A stretch of 64,000 bases of DNA from CAYNQK01 sp964470375 (GTDB lineage: Bacteria; Spirochaetota; Spirochaetia; Treponematales; JBGSOB01): the NCBI GenBank assembly GCA_964470375.1, contig CAYYCP010000006.1:1-64000 (forward strand). Reading direction: 5' to 3'. Within the stretch, counting starts at the first letter, position 1; each line of letters begins with the position of its first letter. The notes under the pieces were generated by a model. The model made no database searches. It saw only the letters and a list, made by a program, of their open reading frames with translations, and was not told where the DNA came from. Made by a program: the position numbers and the translations under genes. Of the stretch, positions 39,881 to 47,855 are shown piece by piece.

Positions 39881-40912
39881 ATGGGCCTTCCCGCCCGCGG
39901 CTGGGCCGGCCTCCTGCCCGATGAGATCGCCGTCCGGGCCGGGTTTTCCCCGGCCTTCCGCGGCCGCCAAGCCTTTGAATGGATCCAGCGCGGGGCCGCC
40001 TCCTGGCTGGAGATGAGCGTCCTGCCGGAAGCCGAGCGCCGCCGCCTGGCTGAGTCCGGCCCCCTGGCCGAGTCCACCGTGACGGCCCGCCTCACAGGCG
40101 ATGACGGCACCCTGAAGCTGGGCCTGCGCTTGCGCGACGGAGCCCAGGTGGAATGCGTCCTCCTCAGGGACGCCGAGGGGCGGCGTACGGCCTGCCTATC
40201 CACCCAGGTCGGTTGCCCCATGGCCTGTGCTTTCTGTAAGACAGGCAGCCTGGGCTTCCAGCGCAACCTCTCGGCATCCGAAATCGTTGAGCAGCTCCTG
40301 GCCCTGAACCGGGAGGGAGAAAGCGCCTCCAACCTGGTCTTCATGGGCATGGGCGAGCCCCTCCTCAACCTCGCCGAGCTCAGGCGGGCGGTCGAGGTCA
40401 TCCGCCATCCGGCCGGCCTGGGCATGGGGGCACGGCGCATCACTATTTCGACCTCAGGCATAGTTGAGGGCATCCTCGATCTGGCTAGATCCGGTCCCTA
40501 TCTCCGCCTAGCCGTCTCCCTGACGACGGCCGATCCCCTCCTGCGCGGGCGCCTCATGCCGGTGACCAAGACGAACCCCCTAGACGCCCTCAAGGAGGCC
40601 CTCCTGGCCTACCAGGCGGCCTCGGGCGACCGCATCACCCTGGAAGCCGTCATCCTTGGCGGATTGAATACACGCGCGGAGGATGCCGATGCCATCGCAT
40701 CTTTTTCCCGTGGCCTCTCCGTCCAGATCAACGTCATCCCCTGGAATCCCGTGGAGGGGATGGATTTCAAGCAACCCACGACGCGTGAAATTGAGGCTTT
40801 CATCAGGGAACTGCAACGGCTCGGCCTCACCGTGACCCGGCGCATGCGCCGAGGGCGGGGCGTATCGGGGGCCTGCGGTCAGCTGGGCGGCTTAGCGGAA
40901 TCGGGAAAGTGA
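39881..40912 (+). CDS. rlmN: 23S rRNA (adenine-2503-C2)-methyltransferase RlmN
   Basis: This radical SAM enzyme methylates A2503 of 23S rRNA and some tRNAs. The 4Fe-4S motif is CPMACAFCKTG (CxxxCxxC), LVFMGMGEPLLN is the SAM-binding block, and the methyl-carrying cysteine near the C-terminus is in RGVSGACGQL. It has 343 residues from ATG 39881, with an open upstream extension that only shadows the TPR gene. Cfr-type resistance enzymes share the fold, but the context and sequence favour RlmN. Confidence 0.93.
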   Translation: MGLPARGWAGLLPDEIAVRAGFSPAFRGRQAFEWIQRGAASWLEMSVLPEAERRRLAESGPLAESTVTARLTGDDGTLKLGLRLRDGAQVECVLLRDAEGRRTACLSTQVGCPMACAFCKTGSLGFQRNLSASEIVEQLLALNREGESASNLVFMGMGEPLLNLAELRRAVEVIRHPAGLGMGARRITISTSGIVEGILDLARSGPYLRLAVSLTTADPLLRGRLMPVTKTNPLDALKEALLAYQAASGDRITLEAVILGGLNTRAEDADAIASFSRGLSVQINVIPWNPVEGMDFKQPTTREIEAFIRELQRLGLTVTRRMRRGRGVSGACGQLGGLAESGK

Positions 40913-40941
40913 AAAAAGGGCCGGCGACATCGCGTCAGCCC
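40912..40941 (-). terminator. intrinsic terminator of serA
   Basis: On the minus strand a 9-bp stem with one mismatch and one G-T pair (40941-40933 with 40926-40918) and a 6-base loop is followed by six T residues (40917-40912). It starts 23 bases after the serA stop and its T-run overlaps the last base of the rlmN stop codon. Confidence 0.62.
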
Positions 40942-40963
40942 CTTCCCTAGGTTCCAGACGACC

Positions 40964-42133
40964 TCAACTCACCTTGATCTTCCTGACCCGGATGACGCCC
41001 TCGATGGCGGATATCTTCTGCAGGTCGGCATCCTGGATGTCGCTGTCGAGGTCGATGATGTTGTAGGCCACCTCGCCGCGGTTCTTGTTGATCATCTCGC
41101 AGATGTTGAGCTTGGCCTCGGCTAGGACAGCGGTGATCTTTCCCAGCATGGCCGGAACGTTCTTGTTCATGACCGTCAGGCGCACACCGCCGCAGGAGGG
41201 GGAATCTATCTCGCAGGCCGGGAAGTTGACCGAATTGACGATGGCCCCACGCTCCAGGTAGGCCGCCAGCTGGCGGCAGGCCATCACCGCGCAGTTGTCC
41301 TCGGCCTCGGGGGTGGAGGCGCCCAGATGCGGTATCAACAGGACCTTTTCCTTACCCACCAGGGCGTCATCCGGGAAGTCCGTCACATAGGACTCCACGG
41401 TTCCGGCCTCGATGGCCTTCAGGATGGCCTCGTTATCCACCAAGCCCCCCCGCGAGAGGTTGACGATGCGGATGCCGCGCTTGCATGCCTCCAGGAATTT
41501 TGCATTGATGATCTTTTTGGTGGAATCCAGGAGTGGCACGTGGATGCTGAGGAAGTCGGCCTCCGCCACCAGGCCCTCCAGGGTACGGGCGCGCTTGACC
41601 TGGCTGGAAAGGCGCCAGGCGGCCTCAACCGATATCTCGGGATCGTAGCCTATCACTTCCATGCCTAGGGCCAGGGCGGCGTTGGCCACCATGGAACCGA
41701 TAGCCCCCAATCCCATCACGGCTAGACGCTTGCCCATGATCTCGGGTCCGGCGAAGCGGTTCTTTTCCTTCTCCACCAGCTCGGCCAGCCCGGACGTGAC
41801 CGTCTGGGCCCAGGCAGCCCCTTCTGCTATGCGGCGGCAGGACAAGAGGAGGGCGGCTATGGCGAGCTCCTTGACCCCGTTGGCGTTGGCGCCGGGGGTG
41901 TTGAAGACCACTACGCCCTTGGCGGTCATGGCGTCTATGGGGATGTTGTTCACGCCGGCACCGGCCCGGGCCACGGCCAGGAGGCCGCTCGGCAGTTCAA
42001 GGCTGTGCATGTCCGCGCTGCGAACGAGAATTCCATGGCAATCGGCGCCGTTTTCCACGATCTCGAAGGGCCCATCCTGGAGTTCCTTGAGCCCGATCTC
42101 GGCGATTCTATTGAGCATCTTGATCTTGTACAT
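40964..42133 (-). CDS. serA: D-3-phosphoglycerate dehydrogenase with ACT domain
   Basis: This NAD-dependent enzyme starts serine synthesis. The nucleotide-binding loop is VMGLGAIGSMVANAA; catalytic residues are the Arg in VNLSRGGLVD, a Glu nearby, and the His in IPHLGASTPEAEDN. The last 75 residues form an ACT domain (VPAMLGKITAVLAEAKLNICEMINK), the usual site of serine feedback. AAGGAGG abuts an ATG at 42139 too closely, so I choose ATG 42133 (6-base spacing), giving 389 residues. The gene has its own promoter and terminator. Confidence 0.94.
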   Translation of the reverse strand: MYKIKMLNRIAEIGLKELQDGPFEIVENGADCHGILVRSADMHSLELPSGLLAVARAGAGVNNIPIDAMTAKGVVVFNTPGANANGVKELAIAALLLSCRRIAEGAAWAQTVTSGLAELVEKEKNRFAGPEIMGKRLAVMGLGAIGSMVANAALALGMEVIGYDPEISVEAAWRLSSQVKRARTLEGLVAEADFLSIHVPLLDSTKKIINAKFLEACKRGIRIVNLSRGGLVDNEAILKAIEAGTVESYVTDFPDDALVGKEKVLLIPHLGASTPEAEDNCAVMACRQLAAYLERGAIVNSVNFPACEIDSPSCGGVRLTVMNKNVPAMLGKITAVLAEAKLNICEMINKNRGEVAYNIIDLDSDIQDADLQKISAIEGVIRVRKIKVS

Positions 42134-42158
42134 CCCCATCCTCCTTCGCGTTCGGCCT

Positions 42159-42188
42159 ATCCTACAATAAAGGCCCGGAGGATATCAA
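42159..42188 (-). promoter_or_regulatory. promoter of serA
   Basis: On the minus strand, TTGATA (42188-42183), an 18-base spacer and TAGGAT (42164-42159). Transcription would start about 19 bases before ATG 42133, upstream of AAGGAGG. The -35 lies 8 bases after the mrfB stop. Confidence 0.57.
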
Positions 42189-42195
42189 GCATTTT

Positions 42196-43422
42196 TTATC
42201 GATTCTTTTCCTTCCTTCCGAGCCTGTCCATTCGGAAGCGAATCTCGTCCGCTAGGCCGCCATCCCCGCCCCTTCCGGCCCGTTCCTCCGTGCTTAGGAG
42301 CCTGAGGGCCTCGCCGCAGACCCTCAGGGCCGAGCGATAATCCCATAGGCGATGCTCGTAGAGCTTGGCCGCCTCGATCAGGCTACGGGGACTTGTGGGC
42401 ATGCGGCTATAGATATCCAGAGCTTCCCTCCAGCGCCCCTCGCGTTTGTAGATCGCCGCGAGGCACATGGCGGCCTCTTCATCGCCTGCTACGGACGCCG
42501 ATGAGAGGCATGTCTCCCAGCCGTCCATCCCGGAAAGGTAGAGGATGAGGCCGGCCCGGACCCTGTCGCAGGTCGCCGACTCCTCGGGGGCTTCCAGGCA
42601 GCGCAGGGCGGCCGCAGTCACGGCAGGCAGGGACAGGATGTCGGCCCGATGGTGCTCGAGGACGGGCAGGACAGGCTCCGGGTCCCCGCTGCGCAAGTAA
42701 GCCAGGTAGCGCTCGGGCGCCTCTGATCCCGGAACGTCAGCCGGCCTGGGCGATCTCAGGACCCCCGCCTCGATATCGGCCAGGCCGGCAGAGCCCAGGA
42801 CCCTGCCCCAGAGGCGCCTGGCGGTGAAGAGGAGATCGATCTGGCTAGGCTCGGGCCAGCGTAGACCGTTCATAGAGCAGCGGCTCCTCAAGAGGGGGGC
42901 GTCGAAGCAGCGGCCGTTATAGGATGCCATCCAGGCGGCCTCACGCATCAGGCCGATGACAGCCTCCAAAAAAGCCGGCTCTCCGGGGTAGTCCTCAAGG
43001 AAGAGCTGGGTGAGATGGAACCCATCCTTCCCGAAACGCCCGGCCCCGAAGGCGAAGACGAAGGTGCCCGCCCCGGTCGATAGCCCGGTCGTCTCCGTGT
43101 CGATGAAGGCTATGTCCTCGCGCGGGACGTGCCGGGCCCCCGGATCCCAGGCCGGAAGGGCGCGGCCCCTCCCCGGCGGGGCCAGGCGGCGCAGGAGGAA
43201 GGGGCGGACGTCGATAGCGGGAGGAAAATCGATCACATGGAGGTTCTCACGCCTCAGGACCATGGGGGCGATGCGCTCCCAACCGAGGAAGACCCCGTTG
43301 CGACCTGCCGAGGCGGATGCGCCCAGACGGGCCTGACCGACTCTTCGGCCGGCTTCGGGGCCGGGGGGGCCGAGGCCTGCGTCGCGGATCCGCCTCAGGC
43401 GCTCCGAGAGGGATCCGGCCAT
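42196..43422 (-). CDS. mrfB: RNase H-like DEDD exonuclease, MrfB/YprB type
   Basis: This 408-residue protein has a DEDD-type exonuclease domain (about residues 95-265): FIDTETTGLSTGAGTF with the DxE pair, ASYNGRCFDAPLLRSR with the second Asp, and LEHHRADILSLPAV with the last His/Asp. A C-terminal helical TPR-like region (about 290-400) follows. In Bacillus subtilis YprB is MrfB, partner of the helicase YprA/MrfA in mitomycin-damage repair. Here the genes are adjacent and overlapping by 28 bases. The start is ATG 43422; the open frame above it shadows mrfA. Confidence 0.85.
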   Translation of the reverse strand: MAGSLSERLRRIRDAGLGPPGPEAGRRVGQARLGASASAGRNGVFLGWERIAPMVLRRENLHVIDFPPAIDVRPFLLRRLAPPGRGRALPAWDPGARHVPREDIAFIDTETTGLSTGAGTFVFAFGAGRFGKDGFHLTQLFLEDYPGEPAFLEAVIGLMREAAWMASYNGRCFDAPLLRSRCSMNGLRWPEPSQIDLLFTARRLWGRVLGSAGLADIEAGVLRSPRPADVPGSEAPERYLAYLRSGDPEPVLPVLEHHRADILSLPAVTAAALRCLEAPEESATCDRVRAGLILYLSGMDGWETCLSSASVAGDEEAAMCLAAIYKREGRWREALDIYSRMPTSPRSLIEAAKLYEHRLWDYRSALRVCGEALRLLSTEERAGRGGDGGLADEIRFRMDRLGRKEKNR

Positions 43423-45719
43423 GAGGCCTCCAAGGCCGCAGCCAGGGCGGCCACTGCTTCCTTGAGGCCCTCTATGGCTGTCTCGGGCCTCTCGTCCTGA
43501 GCGCCGATGCAGGAGGGGCAGCCGGAGCGGCAGCCGCATGCCCGGGTGCGCTCGGCGGCGGCCTTGAGGGCCTCGCCCATGCGTTCCACCAGGGCCTCGG
43601 CCAGCCCGGTCCCGCCGGGGTATTTATCGTAAAGATAGATGGCAGGGCATTCGAAGTGCGGATCGCGCACGCGCTCGCTTACGCCGATGTCCTGGGGCTC
43701 GCAGCGCACGAAGACCGGTGCGACCTGCTTCAGGATGTGGCCGAGGGATGCCAGGGCGGCTGGGCGGGCGGCGCTGCCGGCGGCATCAAGGGCCGCCTCG
43801 GCCGGGCCGCCGGGCGGTAGGAGGATGACGGCCGCGCGGGTCTGGAGTTCTTCCTCCTTCTGGGCGATGTCGCCGTAGCCGATGTTCTCATGGCTGTGGA
43901 ACCGTATCTTCTTATACTTCGTTGCTTCCGTTCGCACCAGCACATCGCCCAGGGCCAACTCGACGGCGCCCCTGTCCAGGCGGTTGTCCACCGAGAGGAC
44001 CTTGATGTCGGTCTTGACCACCGCGTCGGTGTAGTAGTTGACCTCGACGGTCTCCACCAGGCAGGTCCGCTTCTCCACGTCCAGCTTCTTGACGATATAC
44101 TGCCGGCCGCGGTGGATGTAGACAGCCTCGTCGAAGATGAGCTCCTTGGCGCTGGGCCGGTCCATCTCGCCTATCACCTGGTTGCGTCCCTGGCTGACGT
44201 CGATGATGACGATGTTGTCGGCGTTGGCCGAGCGTAAGGACACCCCCTCGGCCGGATAGCCCTGGCTGGACCAATAATACTTGCCCCCCGAAAAACGCAG
44301 GATGCCCTCCTCCTCCAGGAAGGCCAAGGCCTCGGCCAGGCCGCTTCCGAAATCCTCCTCAGGCGAGAAGGGCAACTCGAAGGCCGCGCACTTGACGTGA
44401 TCCATGTAGATGTAGGGATTGGCTGGATCGATGCGGGCCGATTCGGGGCTGCGCCCGAAGAAATACTCAGGATGGGCTAAAAGGTACTGATCCAGAGGCG
44501 AGCTGGAGGCGACCAGGACGGCGCAGCTCTCGGCGGCCCGGCGCCCGGCCCGCCCTACCTGCTGCCAGAAGGAGGAAAAGGCCCCCGGAAAGCCGGCCAC
44601 AACGGCCGCGTCCAGGCCGCCGATGTCTATGCCCAGCTCCAGGGCGTTGGTTGAGACCACGCCCTGTATCTCCCCTGAGCGCAACCCGCGCTCTATCTCG
44701 CGCCGCTCCGAGGGCAGGAAGCCGCCCCGGTAGGGTTCCACGCGTATGCCATGGTCGCGGTTGTACATGTTGCGCAGGGACTCGTTAATATAGGAAGAAA
44801 TGATCTCGACCCTCACCCTGGAACGGGCGAAGAGAATGGTCTTGATGCCCGCCCGCAGGAAGGCCAGGGCCAGCCGCTGGGACTCGTTGGTCACCCCCCG
44901 GCGTATGCCCTGTACCGGATCCACCAGGGGCGGATTGTAAAAATACAAGCTCTTGGCCCCGGAGGGGGCCCCGTTGTCGTCCACCAGCTCGGCCTCGCGC
45001 CCGATCAAGGAGGCGGCCAGCTCCTGCGGGTTGCCTATGGTCGCCGAGGCCAGGATGAAGCTGGGGCGGTTCCCGTAGAAGGCGGCCACCCGCGATAGGC
45101 GGCGAATCAGGTTGGCCACATGGCTGCCGAAGACCCCGCGGTAGGCGTGCATCTCGTCTATGACCACGTAACGCAGGTTGGAGACGAATGTGATCCAGCG
45201 CGGGTGATTGGGCAGGATGCCTGAGTGCAGCATGTCCGGGTTGGATATTACGATGCGTCCGCCATCCTTGGCCGCGATGCGGAGGGAAGAGGGCGTATCG
45301 CCGTCGTAGGTGTAGACCTTGAGGGGCAAATCGCCGGCCAGGCAGAGCTCGTTCAGTTCGCTCTGTTGATCCTGGGAGAGGGCCTTGGTGGGGAAGAGGT
45401 AGAGGGCCCGGGCCTGGGGATCCTCGAGGAGGGCCTGTATGACCGGCAGGTTGTAGCATAGGGTCTTGCCCGAGGCGGTGGGGGTGACGACCACGAAGTC
45501 GCGTCCGGCCCGGGCTAACTCGTAGCAGCGAGCCTGGTGGGTATAAAGCCGCTCCACGCCCCTGGCCAACAGAGCCCGTGACAGGCCCGCCTGAAGATCT
45601 GAAGGCAGGGGGGCGTAGCGCCCCTCGCGGGCCGGGATGCGCTCCACGTGGGTGATGCAGTCCAGGACGCCCGCCTCAGCGAGGGCCCGCTCGAAAAGCT
45701 TGGCGTTCCCGGATTCCAT
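43395..45719 (-). CDS. mrfA: DEAD/DEAH helicase with DUF1998 domain, MrfA/YprA type
   Basis: This 774-residue superfamily 2 helicase has motif I PTASGKT, the DExH box VIDEMH, ILASATIGNP (motif III) and QVGRAGRRA (motif VI). The C-terminal DUF1998 (MZB) domain has clustered cysteines in ACGCRSGCPSCIG, which in B. subtilis MrfA bind zinc and are needed for repair. The pairing with an MrfB-type nuclease makes the assignment firm. The predicted role is UvrA-independent excision of bulky or crosslinking lesions. Confidence 0.9.
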   Translation of the reverse strand: MESGNAKLFERALAEAGVLDCITHVERIPAREGRYAPLPSDLQAGLSRALLARGVERLYTHQARCYELARAGRDFVVVTPTASGKTLCYNLPVIQALLEDPQARALYLFPTKALSQDQQSELNELCLAGDLPLKVYTYDGDTPSSLRIAAKDGGRIVISNPDMLHSGILPNHPRWITFVSNLRYVVIDEMHAYRGVFGSHVANLIRRLSRVAAFYGNRPSFILASATIGNPQELAASLIGREAELVDDNGAPSGAKSLYFYNPPLVDPVQGIRRGVTNESQRLALAFLRAGIKTILFARSRVRVEIISSYINESLRNMYNRDHGIRVEPYRGGFLPSERREIERGLRSGEIQGVVSTNALELGIDIGGLDAAVVAGFPGAFSSFWQQVGRAGRRAAESCAVLVASSSPLDQYLLAHPEYFFGRSPESARIDPANPYIYMDHVKCAAFELPFSPEEDFGSGLAEALAFLEEEGILRFSGGKYYWSSQGYPAEGVSLRSANADNIVIIDVSQGRNQVIGEMDRPSAKELIFDEAVYIHRGRQYIVKKLDVEKRTCLVETVEVNYYTDAVVKTDIKVLSVDNRLDRGAVELALGDVLVRTEATKYKKIRFHSHENIGYGDIAQKEEELQTRAAVILLPPGGPAEAALDAAGSAARPAALASLGHILKQVAPVFVRCEPQDIGVSERVRDPHFECPAIYLYDKYPGGTGLAEALVERMGEALKAAAERTRACGCRSGCPSCIGAQDERPETAIEGLKEAVAALAAALEASWPDPSRSA

Positions 45720-45784
45720 GTTCTATACTATACGCCGTTATCCGCGGATGGTGAAGGCCGCGCAGCGCAGCCTCAGGAGGCTAC

Positions 45785-47056
45785 ATGTACAAGGTCCTCT
45801 CGATCGTGCTGGGGGGCGGGAAGGGCAGCCGCCTGTTCCCACTGACGAAGGAAAGGTCCAAGCCGGCCGTGCCCTTCGGCGGCAAGTACCGCCTGGTCGA
45901 CATCCCTATATCCAATTGCATCAATTCAGGTTTCCGCCATATCTACATCCTGACCCAATACAACTCGGCCTCCCTCCACCTCCACCTGGCGCGCACCTAT
46001 AATTTCGACGCCTTTTCCTCGGGCTTCTGCGAGATCCTGGCCGCCGAGCAGACCCTGACCCACACGGGCTGGTACGAAGGCACGGCCGACGCGGTGCGCA
46101 AGAACCTGACCCATTTCCGCCCCCAGCACCCCACCCATTACCTGATCCTGGCCGGGGATCAGCTCTACCGCATGGACTTCTCGGATATGTTCAAGCGCCA
46201 TCTCGAGTCCGGGGCCAAGTTGACCGTGGCCTGCACCACCGCCAGCCGCCAGGACGTCAGCGCTCTGGGCATCATGCGCGTGGACGAGCGCAACGCCATC
46301 CAGGAGTTCATGGAGAAGCCCGGCCCCACCCGGGACATCTCCGCCTTCCGCCTGCCTGAGCGCCTACTGGACGAGAATTCCCGCGACAAACCCTATCTAG
46401 CCTCCATGGGCATCTACATCTTCGACGCCGACCTCATGGAGGAGGCCCTCCAGACCGACCTGGCCGACTTCGGCGGGGAGATCATCCCTGAGTTCATCAA
46501 AACGGTGCCCACCAACAGCTACATCTTCCGCGGCTACTGGGAGGACATCGGGACCATCAAGTCCTTCTACGAGGCCAACCTGGCCCTGGCCACCATCAAC
46601 CCGGCCTTCAACTTCTACGACGAGCAGGCGCCTATTTACACCCGCATGCGCAACCTCCCGGCCAGCAAAATCAATAACTGCACCATCAACCAGGCCCTAT
46701 GCTCCGACGGCTGCATCATCACCAATTCCACCATCCAGCACTCGGTGATCGGCATCCGTACAATCGTCGAGTCGGGGGCCAACCTGGACGGGGTGGTCTG
46801 CATGGGGGCCGACTTTTACCAGACCGCGGCCCAGAAGGCCGCCGCCGCAAAGGTCGGCCTCCCGCCTATCGGCATAGGCCGAGGCTGCATCATCAAGAAC
46901 GCCATCATCGATAAGAACGCCTGCATAGGCGAGAACTGCCGGATCGGTATAGACAGCCGCGAACGCACCGAGGGCGAGCACGACAATTACTGGATAGTGG
47001 ATGGCATCATCGTCATCCCCAAGGGGGCTGTCCTGAAGCCGGGCACGGTAATATGA
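45785..47056 (+). CDS. glgC: glucose-1-phosphate adenylyltransferase
   Basis: GlgC makes ADP-glucose for glycogen. The 423-residue protein has LGGGKGSRLFPLTKERSKPAVPFGGKYRLVD at the N-terminus. It also has GTADAVRKNL and YLILAGDQLYRMDF in the catalytic domain, and a C-terminal left-handed beta-helix with RGCIIKNAIIDKNACIGENC. AGGAGG lies 5 bases before ATG. It is divergent from mrfA; a TATACT at 45724-45729 may be its -10, with no good -35. No other glycogen gene is in the window. Confidence 0.95.
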   Translation: MYKVLSIVLGGGKGSRLFPLTKERSKPAVPFGGKYRLVDIPISNCINSGFRHIYILTQYNSASLHLHLARTYNFDAFSSGFCEILAAEQTLTHTGWYEGTADAVRKNLTHFRPQHPTHYLILAGDQLYRMDFSDMFKRHLESGAKLTVACTTASRQDVSALGIMRVDERNAIQEFMEKPGPTRDISAFRLPERLLDENSRDKPYLASMGIYIFDADLMEEALQTDLADFGGEIIPEFIKTVPTNSYIFRGYWEDIGTIKSFYEANLALATINPAFNFYDEQAPIYTRMRNLPASKINNCTINQALCSDGCIITNSTIQHSVIGIRTIVESGANLDGVVCMGADFYQTAAQKAAAAKVGLPPIGIGRGCIIKNAIIDKNACIGENCRIGIDSRERTEGEHDNYWIVDGIIVIPKGAVLKPGTVI

Positions 47057-47075
47057 GGAAGGGGCCGGGTCGCTC

Positions 47076-47105
47076 TTGACAGCTGGGAATCCAATTTGAT
47101 ACGGT
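47076..47105 (+). promoter_or_regulatory. promoter of rpsT
   Basis: A perfect TTGACA (47076-47081), an 18-base spacer and TACGGT (47100-47105). The leader then contains a GC hairpin at 47128-47143 and a GGAGGG at 47153-47158. The same -35/-10 type precedes rpmF. Confidence 0.52.
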
Positions 47106-47127
47106 ATAAGGAGATTTTCTTTCGAAG

Positions 47128-47143
47128 CGCCCCCGAGGGGGCG
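47128..47143 (+). promoter_or_regulatory. GC hairpin in the rpsT leader
   Basis: A stem CGCCCC-CGAG-GGGGCG lies about 16 bases after the predicted transcription start and 9 bases before the Shine-Dalgarno sequence. No T-run follows, so it is not a terminator for glgC. S20 is translationally autoregulated in E. coli, and this could be a comparable site. Confidence 0.4.
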
Positions 47144-47166
47144 ATTCTTCCTGGAGGGTAAGGCAT

Positions 47167-47436
47167 TTGGCTTCTAAACAGAGCTCGGCTGCCAAAAGGC
47201 ACCGGCAGAGCGAAGAGCGCCGGCTCCGCAACAAGACGGTCAAGAGCGCGATCAGGACCCAGGCCAAGAAGGTCGTGGCCGCGGTCCAGAAGAAGAACGG
47301 CGATGAAGCCGGGGAATCCCTGGCGGAATTGATCAAGAAGCTCGACACCGCCGCCCGCAAGGGCATCATCAAGAAAAACGCAGCGGCCCGCAAGAAATCG
47401 CGGATGCAGAGGCTATACAACGGTCTCAAGGCCTAG
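47167..47436 (+). CDS. rpsT: 30S ribosomal protein S20
   Basis: This 89-residue basic helical protein (ASKQSSAAKRHRQSEERRLRNKTVKSAI, KNAAARKKSRMQRLYNGL) binds 16S rRNA early in 30S assembly. It starts at TTG, with GGAGGG 8 bases upstream. E. coli rpsT also begins with UUG and is autoregulated, so the weak start may be functional here too. The next gene, HU, follows after 87 bases. Confidence 0.95.
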   Translation: MASKQSSAAKRHRQSEERRLRNKTVKSAIRTQAKKVVAAVQKKNGDEAGESLAELIKKLDTAARKGIIKKNAAARKKSRMQRLYNGLKA

Positions 47437-47523
47437 CGCGGGCCAGGCCGGCCGTGCCCCGGGGCAGTCGCCTCGGGGGCCGGTCAGGTCGGCCGACTCG
47501 GGGCGCCAGGTGGAGGATGTGCC

Positions 47524-47838
47524 ATGGCGGACAAGGTGACGAAGGCTGATTTCATCGAAACACTCTTCGAAGCGACCAAGGTGAACCGCAAGGACATCCA
47601 CCTGGTGATCGATTCATTCCTCGATGAAGTCAAGAAAGCCCTGATCGCCGACAATGTCGTCGAGCTACGCGGCTTCGGGACATTCGAAGTGCGCACGCGC
47701 AAGGGCAGGTCGCGGGCCCGTAACCCGCGCACCGGCGAGACCGTCTCGGTCCAGGATCACGGCGTAGCGGTCTTCCGCCCAGGCAAGGAGCTCAAGCACC
47801 TGGTCTGGTCCGTCAGGAAATCCAAGGAAGAGGGCTGA
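47524..47838 (+). CDS. HU/IHF-family DNA-binding protein
   Basis: This 104-residue nucleoid protein begins MADKVTKADFIETLFEAT and has the DNA-binding arm VELRGFGTFEVRTRKGRSRARNPRTGE. It ends with a slightly extended basic tail (RKSKEEG). It bends and packages DNA as a dimer. The sequence does not separate HU from IHF; I give no symbol. lnt starts 17 bases later. Confidence 0.93.
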   Translation: MADKVTKADFIETLFEATKVNRKDIHLVIDSFLDEVKKALIADNVVELRGFGTFEVRTRKGRSRARNPRTGETVSVQDHGVAVFRPGKELKHLVWSVRKSKEEG

Positions 47839-47855
47839 CGGCCTCCCCCTCAGAC

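Noticed and set aside
42133..42139. ATG 42139 as the serA start
   Set aside because: AAGGAGG directly abuts it, leaving no spacing; ATG 42133 is correctly spaced.
47128..47143. Hairpin read as a terminator for glgC
   Set aside because: It lies downstream of the rpsT promoter and lacks a T-run, so it is better treated as part of the rpsT leader.
47455..47466. Perfect 12-base palindrome TGCCCCGGGGCA between rpsT and HU
   Set aside because: No loop, no T-run and no adjacent promoter boxes; expected by chance in such GC-rich sequence.
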